Origin: Cichorium intybus
Lineage: Eukaryota; Streptophyta; Magnoliopsida; Asterales; Asteraceae
Direction: 5' to 3'
NCBI GenBank assembly: GCA_023525715.1
Contig: CM042017.1
Location: 83,622,857 to 83,686,856, forward strand
DNA length: 64,000 bases
Shown: one piece after another, positions 23,691-37,000 of the stretch
How positions within the stretch are numbered: the first letter of the stretch is position 1
Layout of the letters: every line of letters begins with the position of its first letter
Made by a program: the position numbers and the translations under genes
Notes under the pieces: model-generated
What the model was told of the DNA's origin: nothing
Seen by the model: only the letters and a program-made list of their open reading frames with translations
Databases searched by the model: none

Positions 23691-24441
23691 ATCCAATTTA
23701 ATCAATCATATAAACACAATTATATATCTAACACACCTTTGGATGTGTCAACATTCAAATTACTACTATTTATCCAACCAACACATTCATACATAGGACA
23801 TTGTAAGGATAATGTTTTATATAAAACAACTATGATTTTATAAAAGGAAAAATATCACTATTTTCATAAATATCCTCAAACAATGTAAAATATGAAAATA
23901 ATGTTATATGCAATTCCTAGCTAGGAACAAAATCAAATATATAACTAAACGCCACAAAACTGCATCAGCTTGTAATCCCGATCCTTGTAACAGCAGTAGT
24001 TCTTTTGTCTCTCATGATCAGAATAAGCTCATATGCTTCAACTTCCCGAGTTCCACTTAGTCCTTGAACACAACGCAAATGGGAGAAATACATCCTGTAT
24101 TAAGGAATTAAGGATCAAATTTTGAAATGTTATGGAGTTTTTAAATATATAAGTTGCCAAACTGGTTGGCCTTTGAGCATCTTTCAATCTTTATGTATCT
24201 GGTCGAACCATATGCCATCCTGTGAATTCCCAGTTTGAGACATCTTAGAATTGGCCTAATGGTTGCCTTGGTCCGTTTCTTCTTGATATCTCTCTTTACC
24301 GGACCCAATGGAAAAGTAGTTGGATTCTAGGAACCATGTATTCCCATGAACGACTCATACATAGTCAACCTCAAATGCATCTCCATGATAGACTTGTCCA
24401 GTTTTCTCGTTCTGTATATCTGAATGAACATATCATACTGG

Positions 24442-24987
24442 CTAGTCAGCGAGTCGAGGATAAATGCTGGTGCTCAACTCCTGATGAACAGGATAACCAA
24501 GTCTGTTCAGTCTGTCAAGGTATCCCTCAATATTGAGAACATATGTATTGACGCTACTTCCTTCTTCTAGCTTGGACCCTACAAGTTCTTTGATGATTCT
24601 ACTACATTCTTGCCTAACCGGCTCTTGGAACTTTTCCTCAAGCAGACTAGCTATTTCGTATAGATCAAGAAACTCGAAATCTCTACGGATCTCGGGGTCA
24701 ATGGCCAATAGCATAAGGAAAATAACTTCTTCATATTCATCAATGAGGAAGTCATGTTGGTCCTGGACTTCCTTTGTAGTGCCATGCAGAGGTAGTATAG
24801 GGAAGGGATTCACGATCAGATATGACTTTCCTTCGTATTTGGGAACAATTCTCCAAGTGCGAAGCCAGTCCAGAGAGTTCAGACCAGTAAGCTTATCCAT
24901 ATCAAGCATATACTTCTTAAAGCTTTCAGAGCTGGGTGATGGAGGAGAAGGAGGAGAAGGAGGAGAATTGAGACTTGCTTCAGACAT
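24442..24987 (-). pseudogene. Truncated copia Gag of copy C
   Basis: A 181-residue minus-strand frame from an ATG at 24987. It has the same layout as the copy B Gag: Ser/Pro-rich start (NSPPSPPSPPSPSSESFKK), MDKLTGLNSLDWLRTWRI, IDPEIRRDFEFLDLYEIASL, then EGSSVNTYVLNIEGYLDRLN. It stops early. Downstream to about 24130 further gag-like wording is present but broken, so the protein is cut to roughly half. No zinc knuckle is visible. It most likely gives no working particle protein. Confidence 0.8.
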
Positions 24988-25699
24988 TTATAAAACCAGA
25001 ATTTTAGTTAGTTTAATTTTAGTCCTTTTAAACAATTACCCTATTATTATTATTTGACAAGTCTAGGATCCAAAATCTTCCAGTTATGATGTGAAGAGGG
25101 ATGTCGTATTCACACCATAATGGTCATTAAAATAGATAAACTTTTATCAATTTCAGTCTCTATGAAATTCCTAGATCTCTGACATTCATTGACAAAGGTC
25201 AATGGCATGTTAATCTCGGTTATGTTCATCTCTTATCCATGACAGGGATGTCGTAGATCATGGATCAGATGGTGAACAAACCATGCAAAAACCGTGTGAT
25301 CCTTGGCTCAAGATATGCTTGAGAATCGCGAGTGCCACATCACCTTCAACTATGACCTAAACCGAAGTGCCGGTTAACAACACAGCTCCGTCAACAGACC
25401 ATAAAGAAAATGTGCATTTTTCGTGGGTAGCATATGAGTCATATTTAATTTAATTAAAATGGTACTTTTGTTTTGATAATTTTAAGTTAATTCTTTTTAA
25501 CTTATAAACATTGCACTATCAAACCTTTTCGGTAACTCTACTATGTAAAATATGACAAGCGGTGAGGGTGGTAGACAATAAATGTCATTTAGAAACCGAT
25601 CTCATTAGAATTCATGAGAATCCTCCTACAAACATTTAAACACATTTAAAGTGGGTGAGCCTAGTCATGGTTTGACAATTACTCTTGTTTTAATTTAAG

Positions 25700-25785
<86 letters not shown>

Positions 25786-26180
25786 GTTCTAATATATATT
25801 GAAGGGTAAATTTTAAACAACTGAAAATTTATTCTTTCACTATTTAATTCTATTAAATCCATTTAATAATTAATTGTATATAACTTAAATTAAAAGGAAG
25901 CATTTTAGGCAATAAGGAACTTAAGGAAACTATGAAAGTTAGGAAACTTGCAAGGCAAGCAAGAGTTTGTAAATCCTAGCCGCCAATACCTATGGAGGCT
26001 CCTAAACCCTTCTAAATTTTTGATCAACATGTATTCAAGAACACAAATAATGCAACATTCATAACATGCAATTTTCAGGATTTGATCTAGCATAATACAC
26101 TATGTTTTTCAAAATTTAAGCAGGAAAAATAATTCATAATTCAAGTTTTGATCTAATGTGCATGCAACCTAAGAACACAT
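24988..26180 (-). other. 5' leader of copy C
   Basis: Noncoding leader with a long (TA)n run at 25705-25783. The minus-strand frame at 25905-26093 has no family signature. Confidence 0.75.
25705..25783. repeat. (TA)n microsatellite in the copy C leader
   Basis: About 79 bases of uninterrupted TA alternation, at the place homologous to 17467-17530 in copy D. Confidence 0.95.
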
Positions 26181-26192
26181 GCTCTGATACCA
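26181..26192 (-). other. Primer binding site of copy C
   Basis: The minus strand reads TGGTATCAGAGC, a perfect initiator-tRNA-Met match, one base from the LTR at 26194. Confidence 0.92.
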
Positions 26193-26193
26193 C

Positions 26194-26574
26194 TATTGGG
26201 ATTTTACATATTAATAAATTAATCATGCAGCGGAAGACAAAAATAGAATAAATCCCATAAACTAAGCAGATTAACCAAACAAGAATTATCATGTTCATAA
26301 TTAGGATCATATATTCTAAGCAATTGCATCAACAACCAGATGAATTATGATTCATACCTTTGTTTGGATGCATGGATCTAAACCATAATCCCTCTAATGA
26401 TTCACACTTAGAAACACCAGAAGAACAAACAGACAGAAAGCCTTCTTGCTTGAAGAAATCGATCAAAAAACCCTTTGGGTTTGTGGATTTTGACAAAGGG
26501 AATAAGGAAGGAGAATGTGAGGTTGGCGGCTGACTTTGGAGTGTTGGGATGCCTTAGGGTTTGACCTTAAGGCT
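26194..26574 (-). repeat. 5' LTR of copy C, truncated
   Basis: Matches the first 380 or so bases of 19403-20119 and then stops within GACCTTAAGG. From 26575 the sequence is GT/CA repeat unit. Confidence 0.85.
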
Positions 26575-26780
26575 TAGTGTGTGTGTTTCTGAGTTCGAAC
26601 CACACCATGACCAAATCTGCAAAAACTTTATTTTTTTAAAAATATTTTCCGTTTTTTTATTCCTTTTTTGGTGGACTGCAACACACACACACATTGTGGG
26701 TGTGTTTTTGTGTTTTTGTGTTTCTTAGTGTGTGTGTGTTTCTGAGTTCGAACCACACCAGGACCAAACACTTTTGCTAT
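26575..26780 (+). repeat. Outlying block of the GT/CA repeat
   Basis: A little over one monomer of the array found at 28085-37165, including GTTCGAACCACACC, CCAAATCTGCAAAAACTTTA and CTTTTTTGGTGGACTGCAAC. It abuts the truncated LTR of copy C and is separated from the main array by about 1.3 kb. Confidence 0.85.
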
Positions 26781-27603
26781 ATTTTAAGAAAATGAAAGTA
26801 CATTGCTATGTTTTCTACATTAAAAACATGCATACACACTAAACACACACAAACTGAAAAAAAACTAAACTAAAAGTACATTGCAAACCTCAACCGAATT
26901 GAAAGGAATAAAAGTACGATGTTGTAATAGATAAATAAATGAAAGTACGATGTTATGGTGCAGGTAGTTAACAACAAAGAAAAAAAGTAGCTTGCTGTTT
27001 TTCAAATAAAAGTATGACGATGTAATTATAAATATAATTAGCGAAAAAAACCTGAACGGGATTGAGATTAATAAAATAAGATGTTGTAATATATAAAGTA
27101 AAGAAAGTACGTTGCTATTTATTACAACGCACTTTGATTTATTTGTTTCTGTTCAGATTCTGCACACATCAGACACATTGTTATATCAAGAAATGGTAAT
27201 AGGATTTATTTCATGTCAAGTATAGCAATGTACATTCAAAATACATTGTTATATTAGGATTATATTGAGAATTTTTTTCAAGTTTATTATAATAACAGTT
27301 TACACAACACACACTGTAGTCACACACAACAACACACACAATATAAACGCAAAGGGACCAAAACTCAGACTTCACAGAAAAAGCAATTAATTTTAAAATT
27401 TACAAATCAATGAGAAACATACGAACACACATACACATAAAACAGGGATGTTGAATTCACACTCATTAGCAATCCAACATAAACCATATTCTATCAAGAT
27501 AAAATATATATAATTTATGAAATTAATCCACATATATTTAAGTTATAGATTGATATAAACTAAAACAAAACTCCCCACCAAATGTAGCACTTCCTCTATT
27601 TAT

Positions 27604-27640
<37 letters not shown>

Positions 27641-28084
27641 GTATAAACTTTATTTCGTTTTACTATATTTTAGTTAATAATAATATAAACTTTATTTCGT
27701 TTTATTATATTTTAGTTTTTTTTTGTCTTACTTTTTTAATATTTAATTAAGTCAAACATTTTTACTAAATAACTTACCAAACATACCGCTTTTATTTTTA
27801 TAATTAAAAGATAAACATTCACCTTACCATATGAACCACATAATTCAAGTTTGCCGGACTTATATGTGTATTATCTATTATATAACTAAAAGTAGATATT
27901 ATTAGTTCAAAATTTATAAAATTTCACACTTTTGAAAGACAACTCTAAGGTACCACACACCAAAAACATGAGGCTACGTTCTAAATTATGTATGAGTATG
28001 ATGGTCCCTTCTTGCATTCAGAAACATTATTAACCTATATAAAAGTGAAAATTTAACTTTTCCCTGTGTGTGTTTATGATTGTG
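26781..28084. other. A/T-rich region before the main array
   Basis: No gene seen. It has several copies of the short phrase AAAGTACRWTG/GCTAT (the AGCAATGTACTTTCATTT motif in reverse), a (TAA)n run at 27604-27639, and two possible Helitron 5' ends: TCTATTATATAACTAAAAG at 27874, preceded by A, and CCTATATAAAAGTGAAAA near 28034. Confidence 0.5.
27604..27639. repeat. (TAA)n microsatellite
   Basis: About 12 consecutive trinucleotide repeats. Confidence 0.95.
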
Positions 28085-31000
28085 TGCATGTTTCTTAGTG
28101 TGTGTGTGTTTCTGAGTTCGAACCACACCAGGACCAAATCTGCAAAAACTTTATTTTTTTAAAAATATTTTCCGTTTTTTATTCCTTTTTTGGTGGACTG
28201 CAACACACACACACACACATTGTGGGTGTGTTTTTGTGGTTTTGTGTTTCTTAGTGTGTGTGTGTTTCTGAGTTCGAACCACACCAGGACCAAATCTGCA
28301 AAAACTTTATTTTTTTAAAATAAAATTTAGCTTTTCCCTGTGTGTACAAAAACTTTAATTTTTTAAAATATTTTCCGTTTTTTTCTTTAGTATGTATTTT
28401 ATTCCTTTTTTGGTGGACTGCAACACAAAGACACACATTGTGGGTGTGTTTCTGAGTTCAAACCAAACTTAGACCAAAAGGGTAAATGCATCAAATAGCA
28501 ATGTACTTTCATTTCTTTGTCTAGAATAGCATCCTACTTTCATTCTTCCTATACAATATTGTGTGTTTATGATTGTGTGCGTGTTTCATAGTGTGTGTGT
28601 GTGTTTCTAAGTTCGAACCACAACAGGACCAAATCTACAAAAACTTTATTTTTTTAAAGGGTATAAGTTAATCATGCTATTATTTCTTAATTTTCCCTCA
28701 CTAATGGTTTAGTTAGCTACACTTACTATTAATCTCATCATAATTTAAGAAAAAAAGATGTTTTAATCCGACATATAGATCACATCAGGTTACCACAATG
28801 TGTGTGTGTGTTGCAGTCCACCAAAAAAGGAATAAAAAACGGAAAATATTTTAAAAAAAAATAAGTTTTTGCAGATTTGGTCCTGCAACACACACACACA
28901 TTGTGGGTGTGTTTTTGTGTTTTTGTGTTTCTTAGTGTCTGTGTGTTTCTGAGTTCGAACCACACCAGGACCAAATCTGCAAAAACTTTATTTTTTTTAA
29001 ATAAAATTTAGCTTTTCCCTGTGTGTGTTTATGATTGTGTGCGTGTTTCTTAGTGTGTGTGTGTGTGTGTTTCTGAGTTCGAACCACACCAAGACCAAAT
29101 CTGCAAAAACTTTATTTTTTAAAAAAAATTTCCGTTTTTTATTCCTTTTTTAGTGGTCTGCAACACACACACACACATTGTAGGTGTGTTTTTGTGTTTT
29201 TGTGTTTCTTAGTGTGTGTGTGTGTTTCTGAGTTCGAACCACACCAGGACCAAATCTGCAAAAACACACACAAACTAAGAAACACTCACACAATCATAAA
29301 CACACCCACAATGTGTGTGTGTTGCAGGACCAAATCTGCAAAAACTTTATTTTTTTAAAAATATTTTCCGTTTTTTATTCCTTTTTTGGTGGACTGCAAC
29401 ACACACACACACACATTGTTTGTGTGTTTTTGTGTTTTTGTGTTTCTTAGTGTGTGCGTGTTTCTGAGTTCGAACCACACCAGGACCAAATCTGCAAAAA
29501 CTTTATTTTTTTAAAAATATTTTCCGTTTTTTATTCCTTTTTTGGTGGACTGCAACACACACACACACATTGTGGGTGTGTTTTTGTGTTTTTGTGTTTC
29601 TTAGTGTGTGTGTTTCTGAGTTCGAACCACACCAGGACCAAATCTGCAAAAACTTTATTTTTTTAAAATAAAATTTAGCTTATCCCTGTGTGTACAAAAA
29701 CTTTATTTTTTTAAAATATTTTCCGTTTTTTTCTTTAGTATGTATTTTATTCCTTTTTTGGTAGACTGCAACACAAAGACACACATTGTGGGTGTGTTTC
29801 TGAGTTCAAACCAACCCTGGACCAAAAGGGTAAATGCATCAAATAGCAATGTACTTTCATTTCTTTGTCTAGAATAGCATCCTACTTTCATTCTTCCTAT
29901 ACAATATTGTGTGTTAATGATTGTGTGCGTGTTTCTTAGTGTGTGTGTGTTTCTGAGTTCGAACCACAGTGGGACCAAATCTACAAAAACTTTATTTTTT
30001 TAAAGGGTATAAGTTACTCATGCTATTATTTCTTAATTTTCCCTCACTAATGGTTTAGTTAGCTACACTTACTATTAATCTCATCATAATTTAAGAAAAA
30101 AAGATGTTTTAATCCGACATATAGATCACATCAGGTTACCACAATGTGTGTGTGTGTGTTGCAGTCCACCAAAAAAGGAATAAAAAACGGAAAATATTTT
30201 AAAAAAAATTAAGTTTTTGCAGATTTGGTCCTGCAACACACACACACATTGTGGGTGTGTTTTTGTGTTTTTGTGTTTCTTAGTGTCTGTGTGTTTCTGA
30301 GTTCGAACCACACCAGGACCAAATCTGCAAAAACTTTATTTTTTTTAAATAAAATTTAGCTTTTCCCTGTGTGTGTTTATGATTGTGTGCGTGTTTCTTA
30401 GTGTGTGTGTGTGTGTGTTTCTGAGTTCGAACCACACCAAGACCAAATCTGCAAAAACTTTATTTTTAAAAAAAAAATTCCGTTTTTTATTCCTTTTTTA
30501 GTGGACTGCAACACACACACACACATTGTGGGTGTGTTTTTGTGTTTTTGTGTTTCTTAGTGTGTGTGTGTGTTTCTGAGTTCGAACCACACCAGGACCA
30601 AATCTGCAAAAACTTTATTTTTTAAAAATATTTTCCGTTTTTTTCCTTTAGTATTTATTTTATTCCTTTTTTGGTGGACTGCAACACACACACACACATT
30701 GTGGGTGTGTTTTTTTGTGTTTGTGTTTCTTAGTGTGTGTGTGTGTTTCTGAGTTCGAACCACACCAGGACCAAATCTGCAAAAACTTTATTTTTTAAAA
30801 ATATTTTCCTTTTTTTCCTTTAGTATTTATTTTATTCCTTTTTTGGTGGACTGCAACACACACACACACACACATTGTGGGTGTGTTTTTTTGTTTTTGT
30901 GTTTCTTAGTGTGTGTGTGTGTGTGTTTCTGAGTTCGAACCACACCAGGACCAAATCTGCAAAAACACACACAAACTAAGAAACACTCACACAATCATAA

Positions 31001-34000
31001 ACACACCCACAATGTATGTGTGTTGCAGGACCAAATCTGCAAAAACTTTATTTTTTTAAAAATATTTTCCGTTTTTTATTCCTTTTTTGGTGGACTGCAA
31101 CACACACACACACACATTGTGGGTGTGTTTTTGTGTTTTTGTGTTTCTTAGTGTGTACGTGTTTCTGAGTTCGAACCACACCAGGACCAAATCTGCAAAA
31201 ACTTTATTTTTTTAAAAATATTTTCCGTTTTTTATTCCTTTTTTGGTGGACTGCAACACACACACACATTGTGGGTGTGTTTTTGTGTTTTTGTGTTTCT
31301 TAGTGTGTGTGTGTTTCTGAGTTCGAACCACACCAGGACCAAATCTGCAAAAACTTTATTTTTTTAAAATAAAATTTAGCTTATCCCTGTGTGTACAAAA
31401 ACTTTATTTTTTTAAAATATTTTCCGTTTTTTTCTTTAGTATGTATTTTATTCCTTTTTTGGTAGACTGCAACACAAAGACACACATTGTGGGTGTGTTT
31501 CTGAGTTCAAACCAACCCTGGACCAAAAGGGTAAATGCATCAAATAGCAATGTACTTTCATTTCTTTGTCTAGAATAGCATCCTACTTTCATTCTTCCTA
31601 TACAATATTGTGTGTTTATGATTGTGTGCGTGTTTCTTAGTGTGTGTGTGTTTCTGAGTTCGAACCACAGTGGGACCAAATCTACAAAAACTTTATTTTT
31701 TTAAAGGGTATAAGTTAATCATGCTATTATTTCTTAATTTTCCCTCACTAATGGTTTAGTTAGCTACACTTACTATTAATCTCATCATAATTTAAGAAAA
31801 AAGATGTTTTAATCCGACATATAGATCACATCAGGTTACCACAATGTGTGTGTGTGTGTTGCAGTCCACCAAAAAAGGAATAAAAAACGGAAAATATTTT
31901 AAAAAAAATTAAGTTTTTGCAGATTTGGTCCTGCAACACACACACACATTGTGGGTGTGTTTTTGTGTTTTTGTGTTTCTTAGTGTCTGTGTGTTTCTGA
32001 GTTCGAACCACACCAGGACCAAATCTGCAAAAACTTTATTTTTTTTAAATAAAATTTAGCTTTTCCCTGTGTGTGTTTATGATTGTGTGCGTGTTTCTTA
32101 GTGTGTGTGTGTGTGTGTGTGTGTTTCTGAGTTCGAACCACACCAAGACCAAATCTGCAAAAACTTTATTTTTAAAAAAAAATTTCCGTTTTTTATTCCT
32201 TTTTTAGTGGACTGCAACACACACACACACATTGTGGGTGTGTTTTTGTGTTTTTGTGTTTCTTAGTGTGTGTGTGTGTTTCTGAGTTCGAACCACACCA
32301 GGACCAAATCTGCAAAAACTTTATTTTTTAAAAATATTTTCCGTTTTTTTCCTTTAGTATTTATTTTATTCCTTTTTTGGTGGACTGCAACACACACACA
32401 CATTGTGGGTGTGTTTTTTTGTGTTTGTGTTTCTTAGTGTGTGTGTGTGTGTTTCTGAGTTCGAACCACACCAGGACCAAATCTGCAAAAACTTTATTTT
32501 TTAAAAATATTTTCCTTTTTTTCCTTTAGTATTTATTTTATTTCTTTTTTGGTGGACTGCAACACACACACACACACACATTGTGGGTGTGTTTTTTTGT
32601 TTTTGTGTTTCTTAGTATGTGTGTGTGTGTTTCTGAGTTCGAACCACACCAGGACCAAATCTGCAAAAACACACACAAACTAAGAAACACTCACACAATC
32701 ATAAACACACCCACAATGTGTGTGTGTTGCAGGACCAAATCTGCAAAAACTTTATTTTTTTAAAAATATTTTCCGTTTTTTATTCCTTTTTTGGTGGACT
32801 GCAACACACACACACACACATTGTGGGTGTGTTTTTGTGTTTTTGTGTTTCTTAGTGTGTGCGTGTTTCTGAGTTCGAACCACACCAGGACCAAATCTGC
32901 AAAAACTTTATTTTTTTAAAAATATTTTCCGTTTTTTATTCCTTTTTTGGTGGACTGCAACACACACACACATTGTGGGTGTGTTTTTGTGTTTTTGTGT
33001 TTCTTAGTGTGTGTGTGTTTCTGAGTTCGAACCACACCAGGACCAAATCTGCAAAAACTTTATTTTTTTAAAATAAAATTTAGCTTATCCCTGTGTGTAC
33101 AAAAACTTTATTTTTTTAAAATATTTTCCGTTTTTTTCTTTAGTATGTATTTTATTCCTTTTTTGGTAGACTGCAACACAAAGACACACATTGTGGGTGT
33201 GTTTCTGAGTTCAAACCAACCCTGGACCAAAAGGGTAAATGCATCAAATAGCAATGTACTTTCATTTCTTTGTCTAGAATAGCATCCTACTTTCATTCTT
33301 CCTATACAATATTGTGTGTTAATGATTGTGTGCGTGTTTCTTAGTGTGTGTGTGTTTCTGAGTTCGAACCACAGTGGGACCAAATCTACAAAACTTTATT
33401 TTTTTAAAGGGTATAAGTTACTCATGCTATTATTTCTTAATTTTCCCTCACTAATGGTTTAGTTAGCTACACTTACTATTAATCTCATCATAATTTAAGA
33501 AAAAAAGATGTTTTAATCCGACATATAGATCACATCAGGTTACCACAATGTGTGTGTGTGTGTTGCAGTCCACCAAAAAAGGAATAAAAAACGGAAAATA
33601 TTTTTAAAAAAATTAAGTTTTTGCAGATTTGGTCCTGCAACACACACACATTGTGGGTGTGTTTTTGTGTTTTTGTGTTTCTTAGTGTCTGTGTGTTTCT
33701 GAGTTCGAACCACACCAGGACCAAATCTGCAAAAACTTTATTTTTTTTAAATAAAATTTAGCTTTTCCCTATGTGTGTTTATGATTGTGTGCGTGTTTCT
33801 TAGTGTGTGTGTGTGTGTGTTTCTGAGTTCGAACCACACCAAGACCAAATCTGCAAAAACTTTATTTTTAAAAAAAAATTTCCGTTTTTTATTCCTTTTT
33901 TAGTGGACTGCAACACACACACACACATTGTGGGTGTGTTTTTGTGTTTTTGTGTTTCTTAGTGTGTGTGTGTGTTTCTGAGTTCGAACCACACCAGGAC

Positions 34001-37000
34001 CAAATCTGCAAAAACTTTATTTTTTAAAAATATTTTCCGTTTTTTTCCTTTAGTATTTATTTTATTCCTTTTTTGGTGGACTGCAACACACACACACACA
34101 TTGTGGGTGTGTTTTTTTGTGTTTGTGTTTCTTAGTGTGTGTGTGTGTTTCTGAGTTCGAACCACACCAGGACCAAATCTGCAAAAACTTTATTTTTTAA
34201 AAATATTTTCCTTTTTTTCCTTTAGTATTTATTTTATTCCTTTTTTGGTGGACTGCAACACACACACACACACACACACATTGTGGGTGTGTTTTTTTGT
34301 TTTTGTGTTTCTTAGTGTGTGTGTGAGTTTCTGAGTTCGAACCACACCAGGACCAAATCTGCAAAAACACACACAAACTAAGAAACACTCACACAATCAT
34401 AAACACACCCACAATGTGTGTGTGTTGCAGGACCAAATCTGCAAAAACTTTATTTTTTTAAAAATATTTTCCGTTTTTTATTCCTTTTTTGGTGGACTGC
34501 AACACACACACACACATTGTGGGTGTGTTTTTGTGTTTCTTAGTGTGTGCGTGTTTCTGAGTTCGAACCACACCAGGACCAAATCTGCAAAAACTTTATT
34601 TTTTTAAAAATATTTTCCGTTTTTTATTCCTTTTTTGGTGGACTGCAACACACACACACACATTGTGGGTGTGTTTTTGTGTTTTTGTGTTTCTTAGTGT
34701 GTGTGTGTTTCTGAGTTCGAACCACACCAGGACCAAATCTGCAAAAACTTTATTTTTTTAAAATAAAATTTAGCTTATCCCTGTGTGTACAAAAACTTTA
34801 TTTTTTTAAAATATTTTCCGTTTTTTTCTTTAGTATGTATTTTATTCCTTTTTTGGTAGACTGCAACACAAAGACACACATTGTGGGTGTGTTTCTGAGT
34901 TCAAACCAAACCTGGACCAAAAGGGTAAATGCATAAAATAGCAATGTACTTTCATTTCTTTGTCTAGAATAGCATCCTACTTTCATTCTTCCTATACAAT
35001 ATTGTGTGTTTATGATTGTGTGCGTGTTTCTTAGTGTGTGTGTGTTTCTGAGTTCGAACCACAATGGGACCAAATCTACAAAAACTTTATTTTTTTAAAG
35101 GGTATAAGTTAATCATGCTATTATTTCTTAATTTTCCCTCACTAATGGTTTAGTTAGCTACACTTACTATTAATCTCATCATAATTTAAGAAAAAAAGAT
35201 GTTTTAATCCGACATATAGATCACATCAGGTTACCACAATGTGTGTGTGTGTGTTGCAGTCCACCAAAAAAGGAATAAAAAACGGAAAATATTTTAAAAA
35301 AAATTAAGTTTTTGCAGATTTGGTCCTGCAACACACACACACATTGTGGGTGTGTTTTTGTGTTTTTGTGTTTCTTAGTGTCTGTGTGTTTCTGAGTTCG
35401 AACCACACCAGGACCAAATCTGCAAAAACTTTATTTTTTTAAATAAAATTTAGCTTTTCCCTGTGTGTGTTTATGATTGTGTGCGTGTTTCTTAGTGTGT
35501 GTGTGTGTGTGTTTCTGAGTTCGAACCACACCAAGACCAAATCTGCAAAAACTTTATTTTTAAAAAAAAATTTCCGTTTTTTATTCCTTTTTTAGTGGAC
35601 TGCAACACACACACACACACATTGTGGGTGTGTTTTTGTGTTTTTGTGTTTCTTAGTGTGTGTGTGTGTTTCTGAGTTCGAACCACACCAGGACCAAATC
35701 TGCAAAAACTTTATTTTTTAAAAATATTTTCCGTTTTTTTCCTTTAGTATTTATTTTATTCCTTTTTTGGTGGATTGCAACACACACACACACATTGTGG
35801 GTGTGTTTTTTTTGTGTTTGTGTTTCTTAGTGTGTGTGTGTGTTTCTGAGTTCGAACCACACCAGGACCAAATCTGCAAAAACTTTATTTTTTAAAAATA
35901 TTTTCCTTTTTTTCCTTTAGTATTTATTTTATTCCTTTTTTGGTGGACTGCAACACACACACACACACACACACATTGTGGGTGTGTTTTTTTGTTTTTT
36001 TGTTTCTTAGTGTGTGTGTGTGTTTCTGAGTTCGAACCACACCAGGACCAAATCTGCAAAAACACACACAAACTAAGAAACACTCACACAATCATAAACA
36101 CACCCACAATGTGTGTGTGTTGCAGGACCAAATCTGCAAAAACTTTATTTTTTTAAAAATATTTTCCGTTTTTTATTCCTTTTTTGGTGGACTGCAACAC
36201 ACACACACACATTGTGGGTGTGTTTTTGTGTTTTTGTGTTTCTTAGTGTGTGCGTGTTTCTGAGTTCGAACCACACCAGGACCAAATCTGCAAAAACTTT
36301 ATTTTTTTAAAAATATTTTTCGTTTTTTATTCCTTTTTTGGTGGACTGCAACACACACACACACATTGTGGGTGTGTTTTTGTGTTTTTGTGTTTCTTAG
36401 TGTGTGTGTGTTTCTGAGTTCGAACCACACCAGGACCAAATCTGCAAAAACTTTATTTTTTAAAAATAAAATTTAGCTTATCCCTGTGTGTACAAAAACT
36501 TTATTTTTTTAAAATATTTTCCGTTTTTTTCTTTAGTATGTATTTTATTCCTTTTTTGGTAGACTGCAACACAAAGACACACATTGTGGGTGTGTTTCTG
36601 AGTTCAAACCAAACCTGGACCAAAAGGGTAAATGCATCAAATAGCAATGTACTTTCATTTCTTTGTCTAGAATAGCATCCTACTTTCATTCTTCCTATAC
36701 AATATTGTGTGTTTATGATTGTGTGCGTGTTTCTTAGTGTGTTTGTGTGTTTCTGAGTTCGAACCACAGTGGGACCAAATCTACAAAAACTTTATTTTTT
36801 TAAAGGGTATAAGTTAATCATGCTATTATTTCTTAATTTTCCCTCACTAATGGTTTAGTTAGCTACACTTACTATTAATCTCATCATAATTTAAGAAAAA
36901 AAGATGTTTTAATCTGACATATAGATCACATCAGGTTACCACAATGTGTGTGTGTGTGTGTGTTGCAGTCCACCAAAAAAGAAATAAAATAAAATAAATA

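Larger units (their letters stand above)
19403..26574 (-). mobile_element. Copia-type LTR retrotransposon, copy C (5' LTR truncated)
   Basis: Minus-strand element: 3' LTR at 19403-20119, polypurine tract at 20120-20134, decayed pol relics, gag remnant at 24442-24987, primer site at 26181-26192 and a 5' LTR that stops at 26574. The paired LTR parts differ at roughly one base in ten by eye, so it is much older than copy B. The 5' LTR is cut where the GT/CA repeat block begins, and the missing half is not found elsewhere in the window. Confidence 0.9.
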
